Below are positions 1-7,511 of a stretch of DNA of 36,227 nt, in pieces. Source of the DNA: Agrobacterium arsenijevicii (GTDB taxonomy: Bacteria; Pseudomonadota; Alphaproteobacteria; Rhizobiales; Rhizobiaceae); the NCBI GenBank assembly GCA_000949895.1, contig JWIT01000031.1, positions 38,707 through 74,933 of the forward strand, read 5' to 3'. Positions within the stretch are counted from its first letter, which is position 1. Each line of letters begins with the position of its first letter. The notes beneath the pieces were generated by a model. It was given only the letters and a program-made list of their open reading frames with translations, ran no database searches and was not told where the DNA came from. A program made the position numbers and the translations under genes.

Positions 1-104
1 TGCTCAGCCACGACATGTCGGCTTCCGCCACGTCGGCAAGCTTTAAGCCGGGTGCAGCTGCGATCGAATCCAGCCGCTTCAGCACACCGGTGAAGATGCA
101 CTGA
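1..104 (+). CDS. 3' end of an unidentified protein (partial)
   Basis: A reading frame open from the window edge ends at TGA 102-104 and gives 33 C-terminal residues rich in Ser and Ala. Third codon positions are mostly G or C, as in the real genes nearby, and a strong terminator follows 40 bases later, which fits the end of a real gene. The visible part has no motif I recognise. Too little is present to assign a function, and a chance open frame is possible. Confidence 0.4.
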   Translation, partial: LSHDMSASATSASFKPGAAAIESSRFSTPVKMH

Positions 105-122
105 GCCCCGCTTTTTTAACGC

Positions 123-168
123 GGCCGAAAGGCCAAAAAAAAACCCGCCGTCACCGGCGGGTTTTTTT
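123..168. terminator. Bidirectional intrinsic terminator after pyk
   Basis: A perfect 7-bp stem (CCCGCCG 144-150, CGGCGGG 155-161) with loop TCAC has an A-run on its left and a T-run on its right, so it can stop transcription from both sides. A small GGCC-GAAA-GGCC hairpin (123-134) lies just before it. It ends pyk on the minus strand and probably the partial gene on the plus strand. Confidence 0.9.
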
Positions 169-186
169 ATGCTTGGTATTCGGATA

Positions 187-1626
187 TCAGACGCCGCTCT
201 GGCCGTCCGAACCGATATAGGCGATGCGCACCATATTGGTTGCGCCGGGGGTGCCGAGCGGCACGCCGGCGGAGATGATGATGCGGTCGCCCGGCTTGCC
301 GAAACCTTCCGAAACGACGATGCGACAAGCGCGGTTCACCATGTCGTCCAGATCGCTGGCGTCACCGGTAACAACGCAATGCAGGCCCCAGACGACCGAC
401 AGACGGCGTGCGGTCTGAATGATCGGCGAAAGCGCAATGATCGGAACCTGTGGCCGTTCGCGCGCCGCGCGCAGACCCGTCGTGCCGGACGAGGTGTAGG
501 TGACGATTGCTGCAAGCTTCAGCGTTTCGGCAATCTGGCGGGCTGCAAGCGAGATGGCGTCTGCGCCGGTTGCTTCCGGCTGCGGGCGCTGCGCGTAGAT
601 GATGTTGGAATAATAGGGATCCTGTTCCACCGTGCTGGCGATGGACGCCATGGTCGAAACGGCTTCGATCGGATAGTCGCCCGAAGCGGACTCTGCCGAA
701 AGCATGATGGCGTCGGCGCCTTCGAATACGGCGGTCGCGACGTCCGATACTTCCGCGCGGGTCGGAACCGGAGCTGTTATCATCGATTCCAGCATCTGGG
801 TGGCAACGACGACCGGCTTGCCGGCGCGCCGGCAGGCGCGGGTCAACTGCTTCTGGATGCCCGGAACGGCTTCCAGCGGCATTTCCACGCCAAGATCGCC
901 GCGCGCAACCATCAATGCATCGGAAAGCTCGATGATTTCTTCGATGCGCTCGACAGCCTGCGGCTTTTCGATCTTGGACATCAGGCCAACGCGGCCGCGC
1001 GAAATCTTGCGCACTTCGGCCAGGTCTTCCGGGCGCTGAACGAAGGAAAGTGCAACCCAGTCCACTTCGTTGGTCTCGAGAACAGCATCGAGGTCGACGC
1101 GGTCCTTGTCGGTCAGAACGCCAACACCGAGCAGGGTGTCGGGCAGGCTGATGCCCTTGCGGTCGGAAATCCGGGTGCCGGAAACGACCGTGGTGACGAT
1201 GCTCTTGCCGTCGCTCTTTTCAGCGCGCAGGTGCAGCTTGCCGTCATCGATCAGCAGGCGGTGGCCGGGCTTGACCGCTTCGAGAATTTCAGGGTGGGGG
1301 AGGAAAACGCGGGTGTTGTCGCCGGGCGTGTCGTTGTTGTCCAGCGTGAAGGTCTGGCCGGGAACCAGATCAACCTTGGTCTCGGCGAACTTTCCGACGC
1401 GCAGCTTGGGACCCTGCAGGTCGGCCAGAATGCCGATGGGACGGCCGTTGCGGCTCTCAACCGAGCGGATACGCGCAATCAGCGTCCGCATCACGTCGTG
1501 GCTGGCATGGCTCATGTTGATCCGGAAAAGATCGGCGCCGGCCAGATGCAGCTTTTCGATCATCGCCTCATCCGAAGAGGCGGGGCCGAGAGTTGCAAGA
1601 ATTTTGACTTTGCGGTTACGCTTCAT
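187..1626 (-). CDS. pyk: Pyruvate kinase
   Basis: Converts phosphoenolpyruvate and ADP to pyruvate and ATP, the last step of lower glycolysis, in the cytoplasm. The 479 residues match the usual bacterial length. Visible family motifs are the N-terminal KILATLGPAS, LADLQGPKLRVG (residues 67-78), the active-site stretch MVARGDLGVEMP followed by ATQMLESM and PTRAEVSDVA, and a C-terminal TSSGTTG allosteric-domain segment. The ATG overlaps the stop of the upstream DUF1036 gene by one base (TGATG), so the two are translationally coupled and the start is firm. A strong terminator follows. Four other central-carbon enzymes lie further along the window. Confidence 0.97.
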   Translation of the reverse strand: MKRNRKVKILATLGPASSDEAMIEKLHLAGADLFRINMSHASHDVMRTLIARIRSVESRNGRPIGILADLQGPKLRVGKFAETKVDLVPGQTFTLDNNDTPGDNTRVFLPHPEILEAVKPGHRLLIDDGKLHLRAEKSDGKSIVTTVVSGTRISDRKGISLPDTLLGVGVLTDKDRVDLDAVLETNEVDWVALSFVQRPEDLAEVRKISRGRVGLMSKIEKPQAVERIEEIIELSDALMVARGDLGVEMPLEAVPGIQKQLTRACRRAGKPVVVATQMLESMITAPVPTRAEVSDVATAVFEGADAIMLSAESASGDYPIEAVSTMASIASTVEQDPYYSNIIYAQRPQPEATGADAISLAARQIAETLKLAAIVTYTSSGTTGLRAARERPQVPIIALSPIIQTARRLSVVWGLHCVVTGDASDLDDMVNRACRIVVSEGFGKPGDRIIISAGVPLGTPGATNMVRIAYIGSDGQSGV

Positions 1627-2108
1627 CAGTTTTGATTTCCCTGTGTGCCTGGCGTATCGGAAAGCTGGACCATCCAGCTGCCTTGTCTGCCCGTGTCATA
1701 TTCCTTGAAACCCATTCTCTGGAAGCTGCGGGCATAACAATCGTCTACGCCGGCGATCTTGAACTCGTTTTCCGCCACGCACATGTTGACGTCACCGGTC
1801 CAACGGCCGCCATGGGCGGCGTCTTCGGCATAGAGATAATAATAACGCGACTGCAACTCACCCTCTATCAGCGTTGCGCAGGTGGAGGAGGGGACCTGCC
1901 ACCAGCCTTCGCTGACCCAGCCGTCCTGCCCCCGGTAGCCGATTGCGACCCCCACGAGATTTTGCGTGCTGTTGCAGACACGGAAATCCGCATGCGCGGA
2001 CTCCACGAATACAAACGGGGTCAGAAACAATGCCGCTGCGGAGAAAAGACGGGCAAGATGCCGAAAGTGGCGAGGAAGAGCGAGAGATGACTGAGTCACG
2101 GCTTCCAT
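1626..2108 (-). CDS. Secreted DUF1036 family protein
   Basis: A protein of about 160 residues with an N-terminal signal peptide: basic segment RHFRHLAR, hydrophobic core LFSAAALFLTPFVFV, and probable cleavage after AHA. The mature part begins FRVCNST and carries the Cys, Trp and Tyr pattern of the DUF1036 family (GWVSEGWWQV, YYYLYAED). Its molecular role is unknown and a periplasmic location is inferred. The ATG at 2108 follows GGAATCCGG; a longer frame starting at 2165 would put extra residues in front of the signal peptide and is less likely. It is coupled to pyk by a one-base overlap, an arrangement I recall from other rhizobia. Confidence 0.85.
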   Translation of the reverse strand: MEAVTQSSLALPRHFRHLARLFSAAALFLTPFVFVESAHADFRVCNSTQNLVGVAIGYRGQDGWVSEGWWQVPSSTCATLIEGELQSRYYYLYAEDAAHGGRWTGDVNMCVAENEFKIAGVDDCYARSFQRMGFKEYDTGRQGSWMVQLSDTPGTQGNQN

Positions 2109-2171
2109 CCGGATTCCATGGTTATAATGAACACACTTCTTGGCGTGGCCGCCAAAGAAAGTCAACGCGAG

Positions 2172-2186
2172 TTTAATCGATTATAT
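2172..2186. promoter_or_regulatory. Short palindrome upstream of the DUF1036-pyk operon
   Basis: TAATCGATTA (2174-2183) is a perfect 10-bp palindrome with a central CG, embedded in TTTAATCGATTATA. It lies 65-80 bases before the DUF1036 start and resembles LacI-family operators with a CG centre. It could serve a carbon-metabolism regulator, but the site is short and could be chance. Confidence 0.35.
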
Positions 2187-2303
2187 TGTTCGTGGGATCG
2201 TGAGTGCGGTAAGGTAGATGGCTGTTCTGTCGCCGAAACTTGCGCCCGGCCTCAAGCCATGCCATCAAGCTTTTCTCCTCAATCCTGCCCCAGAAAATTA
2301 TCG

Positions 2304-3092
2304 ATGAACGACTTCATACCCTATGAAATCATAGAAGGCGATTATGACAAAGGCATGGTTCTTCTGGCGGACCATGCCATGAACCTCCTGCCGGCACAGT
2401 ACGGCAAACTTGGCCTTCCGCAAACCGCTTTTCATCGCCACATCGCATTTGATATCGGCATCGAAGGGCTGACACGCTCTCTGGCTACCCGCCTTGGCGT
2501 GCCGGCGGTGCTCGGGCGGTTTTCGCGCCTCCTGATCGACCCCAATCGCGGCGAGGACGATCCGACCCTCATCATGAAGATCTCGGACGGGGCGATCATC
2601 CCCGGCAACCACCCGATTTCGGATGAGGAATGGCAAAAGAGGATCGAGATTTTTCACCGGCCCTATCACGATGCTGTCGATCGCGTGCTCACCGGCGTTG
2701 CGCAGGCATCGGAGGAGGCGCCGCTTGTTCTGTCGTTGCATTCCTATACGCCGTTCTGGAAAGAAACGCCGCGGCCCTGGCATGCGGCGGTTCTCTGGGA
2801 CACGGATAATCGTGTGGTCGATCCGCTTCTGGCGCATCTGCGCGCGACCGGTGATATTCTCGTTGGCGATAACGAACCCTATGACGGGGCGCTGAAGGGC
2901 GATACCATGTATCGCCATTGCATGATGAAGGGCATACCGCATGCGCTTCTTGAGGTCCGGCAGGACTTGATCGCGGATGAGGACGGGATTGCCGCATGGT
3001 CAGACCGGCTCGCTCCCATTTTCGCCGCAATGAACGACGATCCCGTTTTGCATGAATATCAGCTGTTCGCCTCTCGCACCGGCCCCTATTGA
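2304..3092 (+). CDS. N-formylglutamate amidohydrolase family protein
   Basis: Family members hydrolyse N-formyl-L-glutamate (late histidine degradation) or related N-acyl amino acids, using a metal centre in the cytoplasm. The 262 residues show the family landmarks LLADHAMN (about 22-29), HIAFDIG, SRLLIDPNRGEDD, LVLSLHSYTP and LLEVRQDLI. The chosen ATG gives MNDFIPYEII, the usual N-terminus. The frame stays open upstream to 2118 but that part looks non-coding. No other hut genes are nearby, so the true substrate is uncertain. DUF1244 follows after 15 bases, so the two may be co-transcribed. Confidence 0.88.
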   Translation: MNDFIPYEIIEGDYDKGMVLLADHAMNLLPAQYGKLGLPQTAFHRHIAFDIGIEGLTRSLATRLGVPAVLGRFSRLLIDPNRGEDDPTLIMKISDGAIIPGNHPISDEEWQKRIEIFHRPYHDAVDRVLTGVAQASEEAPLVLSLHSYTPFWKETPRPWHAAVLWDTDNRVVDPLLAHLRATGDILVGDNEPYDGALKGDTMYRHCMMKGIPHALLEVRQDLIADEDGIAAWSDRLAPIFAAMNDDPVLHEYQLFASRTGPY

Positions 3093-3107
3093 GTCTGGAG
3101 TTGCCCC

Positions 3108-3413
3108 ATGACGACACCGAATGACCAACAGCAGATCGAATTCGAGGCGGCCGCATTCCGCCGTCTCGTACAGCACCTTCGCGAGCGTCACGATGTGCAG
3201 AACATCGACCTGATGAATCTCGCGGGCTTTTGTCGCAATTGTCTTTCCAACTGGTACCGGGAAGCGGCGGACGAGGCCGGTGTCGCGCTCAGCAAGGAGC
3301 AATCCCGGGAAATCGTCTATGGAATGCCCTATGAGGACTGGAAGGAAAAATATCAGGCGGAGGCGAGCGATGGCCAGAAAGCCGCCTTTGAGCAGAACAA
3401 GCCCACGGAATAA
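3108..3413 (+). CDS. DUF1244 family protein
   Basis: A 101-residue cytoplasmic protein with the strongly conserved DUF1244 core NIDLMNLAGFCRNCLSNWY (about 29-47) and YGMPYEDWKEKYQ (about 74-86). The two closely spaced cysteines in FCRNC are typical of the family and could bind metal, but no function is established that I know of. It starts 15 bases after the amidohydrolase stop and is probably in the same transcript. Confidence 0.88.
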   Translation: MTTPNDQQQIEFEAAAFRRLVQHLRERHDVQNIDLMNLAGFCRNCLSNWYREAADEAGVALSKEQSREIVYGMPYEDWKEKYQAEASDGQKAAFEQNKPTE

Positions 3414-3564
3414 CCCCTTATCGACGGAAACGACTTGACGTGAGGCCCGGCAATGGGCAGGTCACAGGCCGGAATTTTTGCTGCCCGGCTGGCGGCGACC
3501 GGCGAAAGCTTCGCCCGGATTTAATGAACAAGGCTCAGACGAGCTGCCAATGAAGGATGATATG

Positions 3565-3819
3565 ATGGACGAAACGAACACCACAGAAACCGTCGCCGCC
3601 GCCGAACTACGCCAGATTATTGAACGCATTGAACGGCTGGAAGAGGAAAAGGCCGCCATTCAGGGCGACATCAAGGATGTCATCGGCGAAGCCAAGGGCC
3701 GTGGTTACGATACCAAGGCGATCCGCACCATCATCCGCCTGCGAAAGAAGGACGCCAACGAGCGTATTGAGGAAGAGACTATTCTTCAGACCTATATGGC
3801 CGCGCTTGGTATGGAATAG
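3565..3819 (+). CDS. gapR: GapR-like nucleoid-associated protein (DUF2312/UPF0335)
   Basis: A small DNA-binding protein. In Caulobacter its homologue GapR binds overtwisted, AT-rich DNA and helps replication and transcription. Here it is about 84 residues, with the family core ELRQIIERIERLEEEKAAI forming a long coiled-coil helix, then GEAKGRGYDTKAIRTIIRLR and the ending YMAALGME. Three in-frame ATGs (3550, 3562, 3565) are possible. I prefer 3565 because AAGGA (3553-3557) lies 7 bases before it; 3550 would add five residues. It appears to be a single-gene unit, with a large inverted repeat just downstream. Confidence 0.88.
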   Translation: MDETNTTETVAAAELRQIIERIERLEEEKAAIQGDIKDVIGEAKGRGYDTKAIRTIIRLRKKDANERIEEETILQTYMAALGME

Positions 3820-3835
3820 CTACCGCCATTATTTG

Positions 3836-3865
3836 CTGTAGGGCGATAACGAATGCGCCCTACAG
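3836..3865. terminator. Inverted repeat between convergent gapR and HEPN-like gene
   Basis: Perfect 10-bp arms CTGTAGGGCG (3836-3845) and CGCCCTACAG (3856-3865) are separated by a 10-base loop. It lies between the two convergent stop codons. The T-tracts on both sides are poor, so termination may be inefficient, but position and stem strength suggest a shared terminator. Confidence 0.6.
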
Positions 3866-4435
3866 TTAAATTTTATCGCCCAGCAGGTCTTTATTGGCGA
3901 TAAGGAGTTCGAGGATCTTTTCGCTCACGAACTCACGCTCTTTTGACAGTTCAGCTTGTCGCTCTTCAGCTGATCGCGAAATCTCTGCAAACATAACAAC
4001 TGTAAACAGAAACTCCTCGAAACCGCCGGGACGTGTCACTTCGGATATGGGGCGCTCGGTCGTGAGAGTACGAAACAAATTACGCTTTTCTTCATCCGAC
4101 ACATGGAATACCAGCTTGTGCGCAAACCTGTTCCGCAAGTTATTTACGGCTTTTAGAACGTTGCCGAATTCATCGCGAAAGTAACCCAGCGCCTGACATA
4201 GGCTGAGTTTTTCAGCGAATGATCTGTAGCCGTTGAAATATGAGGCAGGATGATCGAGATGCGTGTTCAAAACTTCAGTGACGATGTGATCCAGATAGAT
4301 ATGGGCGACTATGAGTTTCCCCCAATCCTCAGTCACGGAAATTCGATCTATGAATTCACCGATATCGAAGCTCGGATTGTCTCCAATGGAGTTTAAAAGA
4401 CTTTCGGCCGCTTTAAATTCATTCTGCTCTGCCAA
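3866..4435 (-). CDS. HEPN/MltR-like hypothetical protein
   Basis: A 189-residue soluble protein, mostly predicted helix, not known to me as a named gene. Residues 101-106 are RNRFAH, matching the RX4H catalytic signature of HEPN-type RNases and also found in MltR-like proteins (the LRNRFAH helix). The rest (EDWGKLIVAHIYLDHIV, FAEKLSLCQALGYF) also resembles the MltR/DUF4145 type. The start is TTG at 4435, supported by AGGG 7 bases upstream. Base composition is more AT-rich than its neighbours, suggesting acquisition by transfer. No nucleotidyltransferase antitoxin or other partner is adjacent, so a toxin role is not supported by context. A regulatory or orphan role is equally possible. Confidence 0.7.
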   Translation of the reverse strand: MAEQNEFKAAESLLNSIGDNPSFDIGEFIDRISVTEDWGKLIVAHIYLDHIVTEVLNTHLDHPASYFNGYRSFAEKLSLCQALGYFRDEFGNVLKAVNNLRNRFAHKLVFHVSDEEKRNLFRTLTTERPISEVTRPGGFEEFLFTVVMFAEISRSAEERQAELSKEREFVSEKILELLIANKDLLGDKI

Positions 4436-4482
4436 AATACAGCCCTGCTAAAACCAATAAATAAAATCAGTGGTTATCGATA

Positions 4483-5103
4483 TCAACCGCGTGTGCCGGC
4501 CAGCTTTTCGGAAAGATCGGCGGCCTGTTTGCGGACGTCCTTGTCGGCGGGATAGAGCGCCAGATAGCGCTCCCAGGCCTTCAGAGCAAGATCGTCACGG
4601 CCCGAGGTTTCGAGGATGTTGGCGAGGCTTGCCAGCGCCGGAAAATAGCGCGGCTCCTTCTCCAGCGTCAGGTTGATGTCCGCCATCGCCTTGCGGGTGT
4701 CGCCATCGGCAAAATGCACCATGGCGCGGCGATAGGGCGCCTGTACGTAGTCGGGATCGAGCAAAATGGCCTGGTCGAGAAAATCGTAGGCGGCGGCATT
4801 GCGCTTCTCGTCGGAGGCTTCGCCCGCCCACTGCATCAGAAGATTGATTGTCGCGCTGCCGGAATCGTTCCATTCGGAAGCGATCTGGTTGGCGATGCTG
4901 CGCGCCTTGACCGCGTTCCGCTCTTTTTTCAGCGACGCGAAAAGGCTGTCGATGGTCTTGGCGGGTGAAGGCGCCGCCTCCACCGCTGCTGGAGGCTGTC
5001 CATCCGCCGCATGACCAATGGTGACCATTCCTGGAAACAGGAGGCCCGAAAACAGGAAACCCTGAGCGACGATGAAAGCCGTGCAAAAACGATTTGGGCG
5101 CAT
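4483..5103 (-). CDS. Periplasmic TPR-repeat protein
   Basis: A 206-residue protein with a signal peptide (MRPNRF, then a hydrophobic stretch to about residue 32, GHAA cleavage site) and about three tetratricopeptide repeats from about residue 100 to the C-terminus (AAAYDFLDQAILLDPDY, KAMADINLTLEKEPRYFPAL, LALKAWERYLALYP). TPRs mediate protein-protein contacts. Partner and role are unknown. No clear ribosome-binding site precedes ATG 5103; instead a 17-bp palindrome abuts the start codon. Confidence 0.85.
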   Translation of the reverse strand: MRPNRFCTAFIVAQGFLFSGLLFPGMVTIGHAADGQPPAAVEAAPSPAKTIDSLFASLKKERNAVKARSIANQIASEWNDSGSATINLLMQWAGEASDEKRNAAAYDFLDQAILLDPDYVQAPYRRAMVHFADGDTRKAMADINLTLEKEPRYFPALASLANILETSGRDDLALKAWERYLALYPADKDVRKQAADLSEKLAGTRG

Positions 5104-5120
5104 GGGTTAAAGCTTAACCC
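5104..5120. repeat. Palindrome abutting the TPR gene start
   Basis: GGGTTAA and TTAACCC (7-bp arms, 3-base centre) lie directly against the ATG of the TPR gene, where a ribosome-binding site would be expected. It could be a protein operator or an mRNA hairpin that blocks initiation. Confidence 0.55.
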
Positions 5121-5204
5121 GACTGCGCCCAATATCAAATGCAAAGTTCTGCTCTATCAACAAAGTGATCCGCGATCTGGGTCGCGAACCGCAGTCGCAG
5201 TCAA

Positions 5205-5330
5205 TCAGCCCTGACGAGCCTTGAAGCGCGGGTTCTGCTTGTTGATGATGTAGACGCGGCCCTTGCGGCGAACCAGGCGGTTATCGCGATGACGGGCCTT
5301 AAGCGCTTTAAGCGAATTCTTGATTTTCAT
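5205..5330 (-). CDS. rpmJ: 50S ribosomal protein L36, zinc-free form
   Basis: A 41-residue basic protein of the large ribosomal subunit: begins MKIKNSLKALKARHRDNRLV and ends NPRFKARQG. It has no cysteine, so it is the C-minus type, without the zinc ribbon of E. coli RpmJ and like the zinc-independent YkgO form. The frame is open upstream to 5423, but the MKIK start is the conserved one. It has its own promoter and a leader with two hairpins. Confidence 0.93.
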   Translation of the reverse strand: MKIKNSLKALKARHRDNRLVRRKGRVYIINKQNPRFKARQG

Positions 5331-5349
5331 TTTACTGGTCCGCAGTTTT

Positions 5350-5409
5350 GCACGGTTTCTGCCGTGCTTATTCAAACAATCAAAAGCGCGCAACGGGGCG
5401 CGCTCTTTT
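5350..5409 (-). promoter_or_regulatory. Structured rpmJ leader / possible attenuator
   Basis: Two hairpins lie between the predicted start of transcription and rpmJ. The first (5382-5409) has a 10-bp stem built on AGCGCGC/GCGCGCT, followed on the minus strand by a T-rich stretch, as in an intrinsic terminator. The second (5350-5367) pairs GCACGG with CCGTGC about 20 bases before the start codon. The first could also end the purE-purK transcript. Confidence 0.6.
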
Positions 5410-5420
5410 CGGTTGGCAGG

Positions 5421-5449
5421 CAAATACCCGTTTGACCCCTGCCTGTCAA
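5421..5449 (-). promoter_or_regulatory. Sigma-70 type promoter for rpmJ
   Basis: On the minus strand, a perfect TTGACA -35 box (5449-5444) is followed after 17 bases by TATTTG (5426-5421). Transcription would start near 5414, just after the purK stop and just before the leader hairpins. Confidence 0.75.
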
Positions 5450-5469
5450 CACTTGCCGGTGTCTTTGCC

Positions 5470-6555
5470 TTAAAAGACTGAGGCTTTTCCTGTGTGCAAA
5501 AGCTCGGTCACATGGCCCATCTTGCGGCCGGGCCGCGCTTCGGTCTTGCCGTAGAGATGCACGAGACAGTCTTTTTTCGAAAGCCATGCCGGCACATCGT
5601 TGATGTCATCGCCGATGAGGTTGGTCATGACGCAATCCGAATGGCGGGCCGCGCTGCCGGGAGCAAGACCCGAGACCGCACGTATGTGCTGTTCAAATTG
5701 CGAGACCACACAGGCGGCTTCCGTCCAGTGGCCAGTATTGTGCACACGCGGCGCCATTTCATTGGCAACGAGCGAACCGTCGGGCAGGACGAAGAACTCG
5801 ATGCCGATCACGCCCACATAATCGAGCGCCGCCAGAAGCTTTTCGGCCGATTGCACCGCAACTGTCTTTGCCGCATCGGAGAGCACTGCCGGCACCGTCG
5901 AGGTGTGCAGAATGCCGTTCAGGTGAATGTTTTCCGCCGGATCGTAACAGGTAACCGTTCCGTCCCTGAAGCGGGCGGCGATGATCGAGATTTCCCGCTC
6001 GAAGGCGACGAAGCTTTCGAGGATGAGCGGCACGCCACCGAGCGCCGTAAAGGCGCCCGTGATGTCCTCACCGCCCCGGAAAAGCCGTTGGCCCTTGCCG
6101 TCATAACCCATGCGGCGGGTTTTTAGCACACCCTTGCCACCAAAGGCGGCCAATGCCGCTTCCAGTTCTTCCTGATTGTCCACGGCGCGGAAATCGGCGG
6201 TGGGAATACCGCAACCGTTGAGGAAACGCTTCTCCGTCAGCCGGTCCTGCGAGGCGCTAAGCGCCTGTGGCGGTGGGTAGACGGGAACGGAGGCGCTGAG
6301 CGTTTCGGCTGCTGCGACAGGCACGTTCTCGAATTCGTAGGTTACGACATCACAAAGGCGGGCGAGTTCCGCAAGCGCGGCCTCGTCGTCGTAATCCGCG
6401 ACGATCTGGCTGTTGCAGACCTGTGCGGCTGGACAATCGGTCTGAGGTTCCAGGACGATGGTGCGGTGATTGAGGCGTGCCGCTGCCATTGCGAGCATAC
6501 GGCCAAGCTGTCCGCCGCCGATGATGCCGATAGTCAGATTATTCGTCTTCACCAT
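5470..6555 (-). CDS. purK: N5-carboxyaminoimidazole ribonucleotide synthase
   Basis: Carboxylates aminoimidazole ribonucleotide using ATP and bicarbonate in purine synthesis; PurE uses the product. The 361 residues have ATP-grasp family marks: IGIIGGGQLGRML at the N-terminus, CDVVTYEFENVP, SQDRLTEKRFL, VLKTRRMGYDGKGQ, and the C-terminal VANEMAPRVHNTGHWTEAA. The ATG (6555-6553) overlaps the purE stop by one base (TGATG), fixing the start and showing coupling. A longer frame to 6612 is an artefact. Confidence 0.96.
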   Translation of the reverse strand: MVKTNNLTIGIIGGGQLGRMLAMAAARLNHRTIVLEPQTDCPAAQVCNSQIVADYDDEAALAELARLCDVVTYEFENVPVAAAETLSASVPVYPPPQALSASQDRLTEKRFLNGCGIPTADFRAVDNQEELEAALAAFGGKGVLKTRRMGYDGKGQRLFRGGEDITGAFTALGGVPLILESFVAFEREISIIAARFRDGTVTCYDPAENIHLNGILHTSTVPAVLSDAAKTVAVQSAEKLLAALDYVGVIGIEFFVLPDGSLVANEMAPRVHNTGHWTEAACVVSQFEQHIRAVSGLAPGSAARHSDCVMTNLIGDDINDVPAWLSKKDCLVHLYGKTEARPGRKMGHVTELLHTGKASVF

Positions 6556-7055
6556 CACTGGGCGTTGTCCATGGGATATTCGGCAACTGCCGCCGACTGG
6601 CGCGCGCGCCATGCGTCGAGCCGGTCTGCAAGATCCTCGTCACCGAGCGCCAGAACTGCGGCGGCCAGCAGTGCTGCATTGATCGCGCCTGCCTTGCCGA
6701 TGGCAAGTGTTCCGACGGGAATGCCTGCGGGCATCTGGACGATGGAATAGAGACTGTCCTGCCCGGACATCGTCTTGGACTGGACCGGGACACCGAAGAC
6801 CGGAAGCGGGGTCATGGCAGCGGTCATGCCCGGCAGATGGGCGGCGCCGCCTGCACCCGCGATGATGACCTTGAAGCCTTCGTCCTTTGCGCCATTGGCA
6901 AAGTCGTAAAGGCGGTCCGGCGTGCGGTGGGCGGAAATGATGCGGGCCTCGTATTCAACGTCCAGCGCATCCAGCGTATCGGCGGCGTTCTTCATGGTCT
7001 CCCAGTCGGACTGGCTGCCCATGATGATGGCGACGGGGGGCGTTTCTGCTGTCAC
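6555..7055 (-). CDS. purE: N5-carboxyaminoimidazole ribonucleotide mutase
   Basis: Class I PurE, moving the carboxylate from N5 to C4 of the aminoimidazole ring in purine synthesis. The 166 residues show AIIMGSQSDW near the N-terminus, IISAHRTPDRL, AGAGGAAHLPGM and SLYSIVQMPAGIPVGTLA, the substrate-binding loops of the family. It is the first gene of the purE-purK operon. The DUF465 gene ending the upstream unit is only 16 bases away, so it may be read from the same promoter. Confidence 0.96.
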   Translation of the reverse strand: MTAETPPVAIIMGSQSDWETMKNAADTLDALDVEYEARIISAHRTPDRLYDFANGAKDEGFKVIIAGAGGAAHLPGMTAAMTPLPVFGVPVQSKTMSGQDSLYSIVQMPAGIPVGTLAIGKAGAINAALLAAAVLALGDEDLADRLDAWRARQSAAVAEYPMDNAQ

Positions 7056-7071
7056 TTCGCTTCTCTCCAGC

Positions 7072-7275
7072 TCAGGCGATGATATCGGGAATGACCTGAT
7101 CTTCGATCTGGGTCATCTTGTCTTTGACGGCCAGCTTCTTCTTTTTCATGCGCTGTATTCTCAGCGCGTCGCAGCTGGTCTGGATCATCGCGTTGATCGC
7201 AGCGTCATAATCCTCATGCTCCTGGCGCAGCCGCGCCAGCGTGAGCCTGATGTCCGCCTGGTCCTGATCGGGCAT
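7072..7275 (-). CDS. YdcH family (DUF465) small protein
   Basis: A 67-residue helical, charged protein with the YdcH pattern: RLRQEHEDYDAAI near the front, then a basic MKKKKLAVKDKM in the second half. The function of the family is unknown to me. It lies 16 bases upstream of purE on the same strand and probably shares its transcript. A second, divergent member of the family starts 236 bases away on the other strand. Confidence 0.85.
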   Translation of the reverse strand: MPDQDQADIRLTLARLRQEHEDYDAAINAMIQTSCDALRIQRMKKKKLAVKDKMTQIEDQVIPDIIA

Positions 7276-7460
7276 CTTGTCATCCCCATTTTATGCCAGC
7301 CGGAGAGCCTCCGGCGCGTATGTCATCGGTTCTCGAGCCTCTATCATCAAATCGCGGTAACGGGAAGTTATCCGTTGCGACCAAATTGCCCACTTATTGC
7401 CTTCATTTCGCCTTCGACAAGACCAACGATCCGTGTCACATTGTCGTCGCAAACCTGAAA

Positions 7461-7482
7461 CTCCAGCGATGGAGAGCTGGAG
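7461..7482 (+). promoter_or_regulatory. Hairpin in leader of the second YdcH-like gene
   Basis: CTCCAGC (7461-7467) and GCTGGAG (7476-7482) form a perfect 7-bp stem with an 8-base loop, 29 bases before the start codon. Role unknown. Confidence 0.4.
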
Positions 7483-7511
7483 GTAGGCTTAAAAATGGAA
7501 GGACGTGCCGC

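Noticed and set aside
169..1635. 488-codon open frame antisense to pyk
   Set aside because: Shadow of pyruvate kinase, with Arg/Ala/Gly-rich nonsense translation.
3866..4435. HEPN-MNT toxin-antitoxin pair
   Set aside because: No nucleotidyltransferase or other antitoxin-like gene is adjacent on either side.
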